Notes under the pieces: model-generated
Told to the model about the DNA's origin: nothing
Databases searched by the model: none
Seen by the model: the letters and a program-made list of their open reading frames with translations, nothing else
Shown here: positions 61,686 to 64,000 of the stretch, one piece after another
How positions within the stretch are numbered: the first letter of the stretch is position 1
Layout of the letters: every line of letters starts with the position of its first letter
Made by a program: the position numbers and the translations under genes
Assembly (NCBI RefSeq): GCF_016745095.1
Contig: NZ_CP067087.1
Location: 1,352,501 to 1,416,500, forward strand
Length of the DNA stretch: 64,000 nt
Reading direction: 5' to 3'
Source of the DNA: Croceicoccus sp. YJ47
Lineage (GTDB): Bacteria > Pseudomonadota > Alphaproteobacteria > Sphingomonadales > Sphingomonadaceae

Positions 61686-63434
61686 TCAGGCAAACAGCCG
61701 TTTGAGCTCCGCCTTCAAAATCTTGCCATTGGCGTTGCGCGGCAGCGGTTCGCTTTGAAACAGCACGCGCACCGGCACCTTGAACCCGGCGAGCCGTTCG
61801 CGCACCCATTGCTGCAGTTCCGCCTCGCTCGCGGTGCGGCGCGGTGCGCAATGCACGACGGCGGCCGGCTGCTCGCCCAGCACCTTGTCCGGAATGCCGA
61901 CCAGCGCGGCATCGGTGACGGCGGGATGTTCGTAGAGGACGTTTTCCACCTCCGAGGAATAGATGTTCTCACCCCCGCGGATGACGATGTCCTTCGCCCG
62001 GTCGACGATGGTGAGAAAGCCTTCCTCGTCGAGCCGGGCGATGTCGCCGGTCCGGACCCAGCCATCGACAAAGGCCTCGGCCGTCTCCTCCGGCCGGTTC
62101 CAGTATCCCTTGACCACCTGCGGCCCCCGTACCCACAATTCGCCGACCGCGCCGGTGGGCAGGGGCGTCGCCGTGTCCACGTCCATGATCCTGAGATCGG
62201 TCACGGGCATCGGCGGGCCGCAGCTTTCGGGCCGGTTCACGTAATCCTCTGCCCCGTGGAAGGTTACGGTCGCCGACGTCTCCGTCATGCCATATCCATT
62301 GCCGGGCAGCGATTTCAGATCGCCGCCGATGCGCCGCACCAGTTCCGGCGCGGATGGCGCCCCGCCATAGGAGATGAGTTCGAGCGATGAGAGATCGTAT
62401 TTTTCCCGGTCCGGATGCTCGATGATCTGCCAGGCGATGGCGGGAACGCCGCCGGTCGTGTTGACGTTCTCCCGCTCGATCAGCGCGAGCGCCTTGCCCG
62501 CGTCCCATTTGCGCATCATCACGAGCCGGTTGCCCGCCATCAACGTCCCCATGAGCGAGGAATTGCAGGCCGTCACATGAAACAGCGGAATGACGAGCAG
62601 CCCCGTGCGCGCGGGCTTTTCCGCCGGAACCTCGCCCCGGCGCAGCGCCGAACGCTGCGATGCGAATGCGCCGGTCAGCGTGCAGGTCAATATGTTGCGG
62701 TGGGTGCCGAGCGCCCCTTTGGGCTTTCCGGTCGTGCCGCTGGTATAAAAAATCGTGGCGCCATCGTCGGGATCGGCATTTTCGTCCGGAAGATCGCGTT
62801 CGGGCAGGTCGCCATAGCCCGCTGCCGGCCCGATCCGCGATTCCAGCGGCGTGGTATCGTCGGCCAAGGCGCGACCCTGCGCCCGCGCGACCCACACCTC
62901 CCGCAATTCGGAAAGCTGCCCACGAAACGGGGCGATATCGCACGACCGCCGATAATCGCAGATGAGCAGCTTTGCCCCCGAATCGGCGAGACCATAGGCC
63001 AGCTCGCCCCCGGTCCACCATGCATTGAGCGGGACGGCGATGGCGCCGATGGCGGTCACGGCAAAGAAGGCGACCGGCCATTCCGGCAGATTGCGCATGG
63101 CGATGGCGACGCGGTCGCCCTTGCCCACCCCGGCATCCCGCAAGGCGAGCGCCAGTGCGCACACCGCCCGGAACCACCCGTCATAGGTGACGCGGTCGTC
63201 TTCGTAGATGATGAATTCGCGGGTGCCGAACATGTCCCGCGCGCGCCGGGCCAGCGCGGCGAGCGTGCGAGGCTGATTCTTCCACGTGCGCAGCGGCCTG
63301 CCGCCGATCTCCACGTCTTCCATTTCGAAAAGGGCGCCGGGCGCGGTCAGCGCCGCCGTCGCCTCCGCAATGGTCATCGCGGGCCAGCCGGCCGCGCCGC
63401 CCGCCGCTTCGATCCGTGCCGATTGCGCATCCAT
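61686..63434 (-). CDS. Fatty acyl/aryl-CoA synthetase (class I adenylate-forming)
   Basis: This protein is about 582 residues from ATG 63434. It activates a carboxylic acid as its CoA thioester through an acyl-AMP intermediate. The P-loop motif is FYTSGTTGKPKG. The A4/A5 region NGYGMTETSATVTF follows, then GELWVRGPQVVKGYWNRPE. GWVRTGDIARLDEEGFLTIVDRAKDIVIRGGENI comes next, and the catalytic lysine is near the end in RNANGKILKAEL. It is divergent from the FadJ-like gene; the 203-bp gap is AT-rich and contains the inverted repeat TCAAGT...ACTTGA. Confidence 0.94.
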   Translation of the reverse strand: MDAQSARIEAAGGAAGWPAMTIAEATAALTAPGALFEMEDVEIGGRPLRTWKNQPRTLAALARRARDMFGTREFIIYEDDRVTYDGWFRAVCALALALRDAGVGKGDRVAIAMRNLPEWPVAFFAVTAIGAIAVPLNAWWTGGELAYGLADSGAKLLICDYRRSCDIAPFRGQLSELREVWVARAQGRALADDTTPLESRIGPAAGYGDLPERDLPDENADPDDGATIFYTSGTTGKPKGALGTHRNILTCTLTGAFASQRSALRRGEVPAEKPARTGLLVIPLFHVTACNSSLMGTLMAGNRLVMMRKWDAGKALALIERENVNTTGGVPAIAWQIIEHPDREKYDLSSLELISYGGAPSAPELVRRIGGDLKSLPGNGYGMTETSATVTFHGAEDYVNRPESCGPPMPVTDLRIMDVDTATPLPTGAVGELWVRGPQVVKGYWNRPEETAEAFVDGWVRTGDIARLDEEGFLTIVDRAKDIVIRGGENIYSSEVENVLYEHPAVTDAALVGIPDKVLGEQPAAVVHCAPRRTASEAELQQWVRERLAGFKVPVRVLFQSEPLPRNANGKILKAELKRLFA

Positions 63435-63638
63435 GTCCCGATCCTTTTTGCAGGATTTCATAGTTCGGGTTTGCTGTTTTATCCCGAGCTTCGTTCCACA
63501 GGCTATGGCTGCGTCCGTTACGTTTCAAGTCAATTCTGCAAAGGGCACTTGATTTGCTCCGTCGTATGTTAGAATGTGAGGTATGCACCGCGCAGCCGCG
63601 CGCCAACGATAGATTCATAAATTTTCCAAGGAGAGCCC
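63435..63638. promoter_or_regulatory. Divergent control region of acyl-CoA ligase and FadJ-like genes
   Basis: AT-rich gap with TCAAGT (63525-63530) and ACTTGA (63547-63552) as a spaced inverted repeat. A GGAGAG ribosome-binding site sits before the ATG at 63639. It is a likely shared promoter/operator region. Confidence 0.4.
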
Positions 63639-64000
63639 ATGTCCGCTGTATCCACCCGCATCGACGGCAATGTCCTGATCGTCACGAGTGACAACCCGCC
63701 GGTCAACGCACTGGGCGCCGCGGTCCGCCAGGGGCTGTCCGCCGCCATGGAACAGGCGCGCAACGACGACGCGGTCGCGGCGGTCGTCATCCGGTGCGAC
63801 GGGCGCACGTTCCATGCGGGCGCCGACATCACCGAATTCGGCAAGCCGCCGGTCGAACCCGGCCTGCCGACCGTCATCGACACGATCGAAGCTTGCACCA
63901 AGCCGGTCGTGGCGGCGATCCACGGGACCGCGCTGGGCGGCGGGCTGGAGGTGGCGCTGGGTTGCCATTACCGGATCGCGGCGAAATCGGCGAAGCTGGG
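63639..64000 (+). CDS. FadJ-like enoyl-CoA hydratase/3-hydroxyacyl-CoA dehydrogenase (3' end outside window)
   Basis: Only the first 120 or so residues are visible. They show the crotonase start [34 protein letters not shown] (first oxyanion-hole region) and [27 protein letters not shown] (second, with the catalytic Glu). The NPPVNAL and FGKPP features resemble the N-terminal domain of the bifunctional FadJ/FadB family, not short hydratases. The C-terminal dehydrogenase part cannot be seen. Confidence 0.85.
   Translation, partial: MSAVSTRIDGNVLIVTSDNPPVNALGAAVRQGLSAAMEQARNDDAVAAVVIRCDGRTFHAGADITEFGKPPVEPGLPTVIDTIEACTKPVVAAIHGTALGGGLEVALGCHYRIAAKSAKL

Noticed and set aside
63525-63552. Spaced inverted repeat TCAAGT...ACTTGA as a separate operator finding
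   Set aside because: The arms are only 6 bp with a 16-nt spacer, so chance is likely. It is mentioned only within the control-region feature.
1-64000. CRISPR arrays, insertion sequences, prophage or attachment sites
   Set aside because: I found no regularly spaced repeats, transposase or integrase domains, or duplicated tRNA 3' ends. The only tandem repeat is the 15-bp one in the RND operon.

Overview
This 64 kb window is GC-rich, densely coded alphaproteobacterial DNA. It most likely comes from the Sphingomonadales (Sphingomonadaceae or Erythrobacteraceae). This is inferred from the gene set (COQ9, a ubiquinol-cytochrome c chaperone next to a DUF177/YceD gene, an EipA-type DUF1134 protein, hslVU next to a BamE-like lipoprotein, TonB-dependent receptors and sphingomonad-style acyl-CoA gene clusters), not from a database match. 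No phage, IS element or CRISPR array was seen. One tRNA-Ser(GCU) gene is present.

Layout. 0-16 kb is core genome: the 3' part of an ATM1-type ABC exporter, hslUV, bamE, cytochrome chaperone, yceD, ssb, feoAB, an ankyrin/COQ9 pair, a run of Sco, YcgN, a metallopeptidase and a membrane protein leading into ribD-ribE, an aromatic aminotransferase, an EipA-like protein and tRNA-Ser. 16-25 kb is more accessory and partly decayed: a DUF418 membrane protein, a PadR pair, a secreted S33 hydrolase, LysR with a divergent FAD monooxygenase, and the wreck of a Rieske dioxygenase gene. 25-32 kb is a caa3-type oxidase cluster with subunits I and III fused and subunit II fused to cytochrome c, accompanied by a haem c lipoprotein, a dihaem cytochrome c, cytochrome b561 and CtaG. 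32-40 kb handles carbohydrates: a TonB receptor, two MFS carriers and a GH3 beta-glucosidase, with a lac-operator-like site. 40-51 kb handles iron and efflux: a siderophore receptor operon with a PepSY protein, an RND tripartite pump and a siderophore-interacting reductase. 51-64 kb holds sugar epimerase/SDR genes, two TetR regulators, an amidohydrolase, and acyl-CoA metabolism (MaoC, quinone oxidoreductase, phosphatase, ACAD10-like kinase, two SDRs, thioesterase, acyl-CoA ligase, start of a FadJ-like enzyme).

The most striking property is that at least six otherwise intact genes carry exactly one disabling lesion each. hslU, DUF418 and the quinone oxidoreductase have in-frame stops. ribE, the FAD monooxygenase and the GH3 gene have one-base shifts. 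ribD also lacks a normal start codon. Two of the hit functions are usually important (riboflavin synthase, HslU), so draft-quality sequence error is the first explanation to test. The Rieske gene, with many lesions and an internal deletion, is a genuine pseudogene.

Other points of interest are two matching Fur-like boxes upstream of feoAB and the siderophore receptor, a palindrome inside a promoter spacer next to tetR, a TetR protein with an extra N-terminal HTH, and a 15-bp tandem repeat that encodes the tail of the RND adaptor and repeated start codons of the RND pump.
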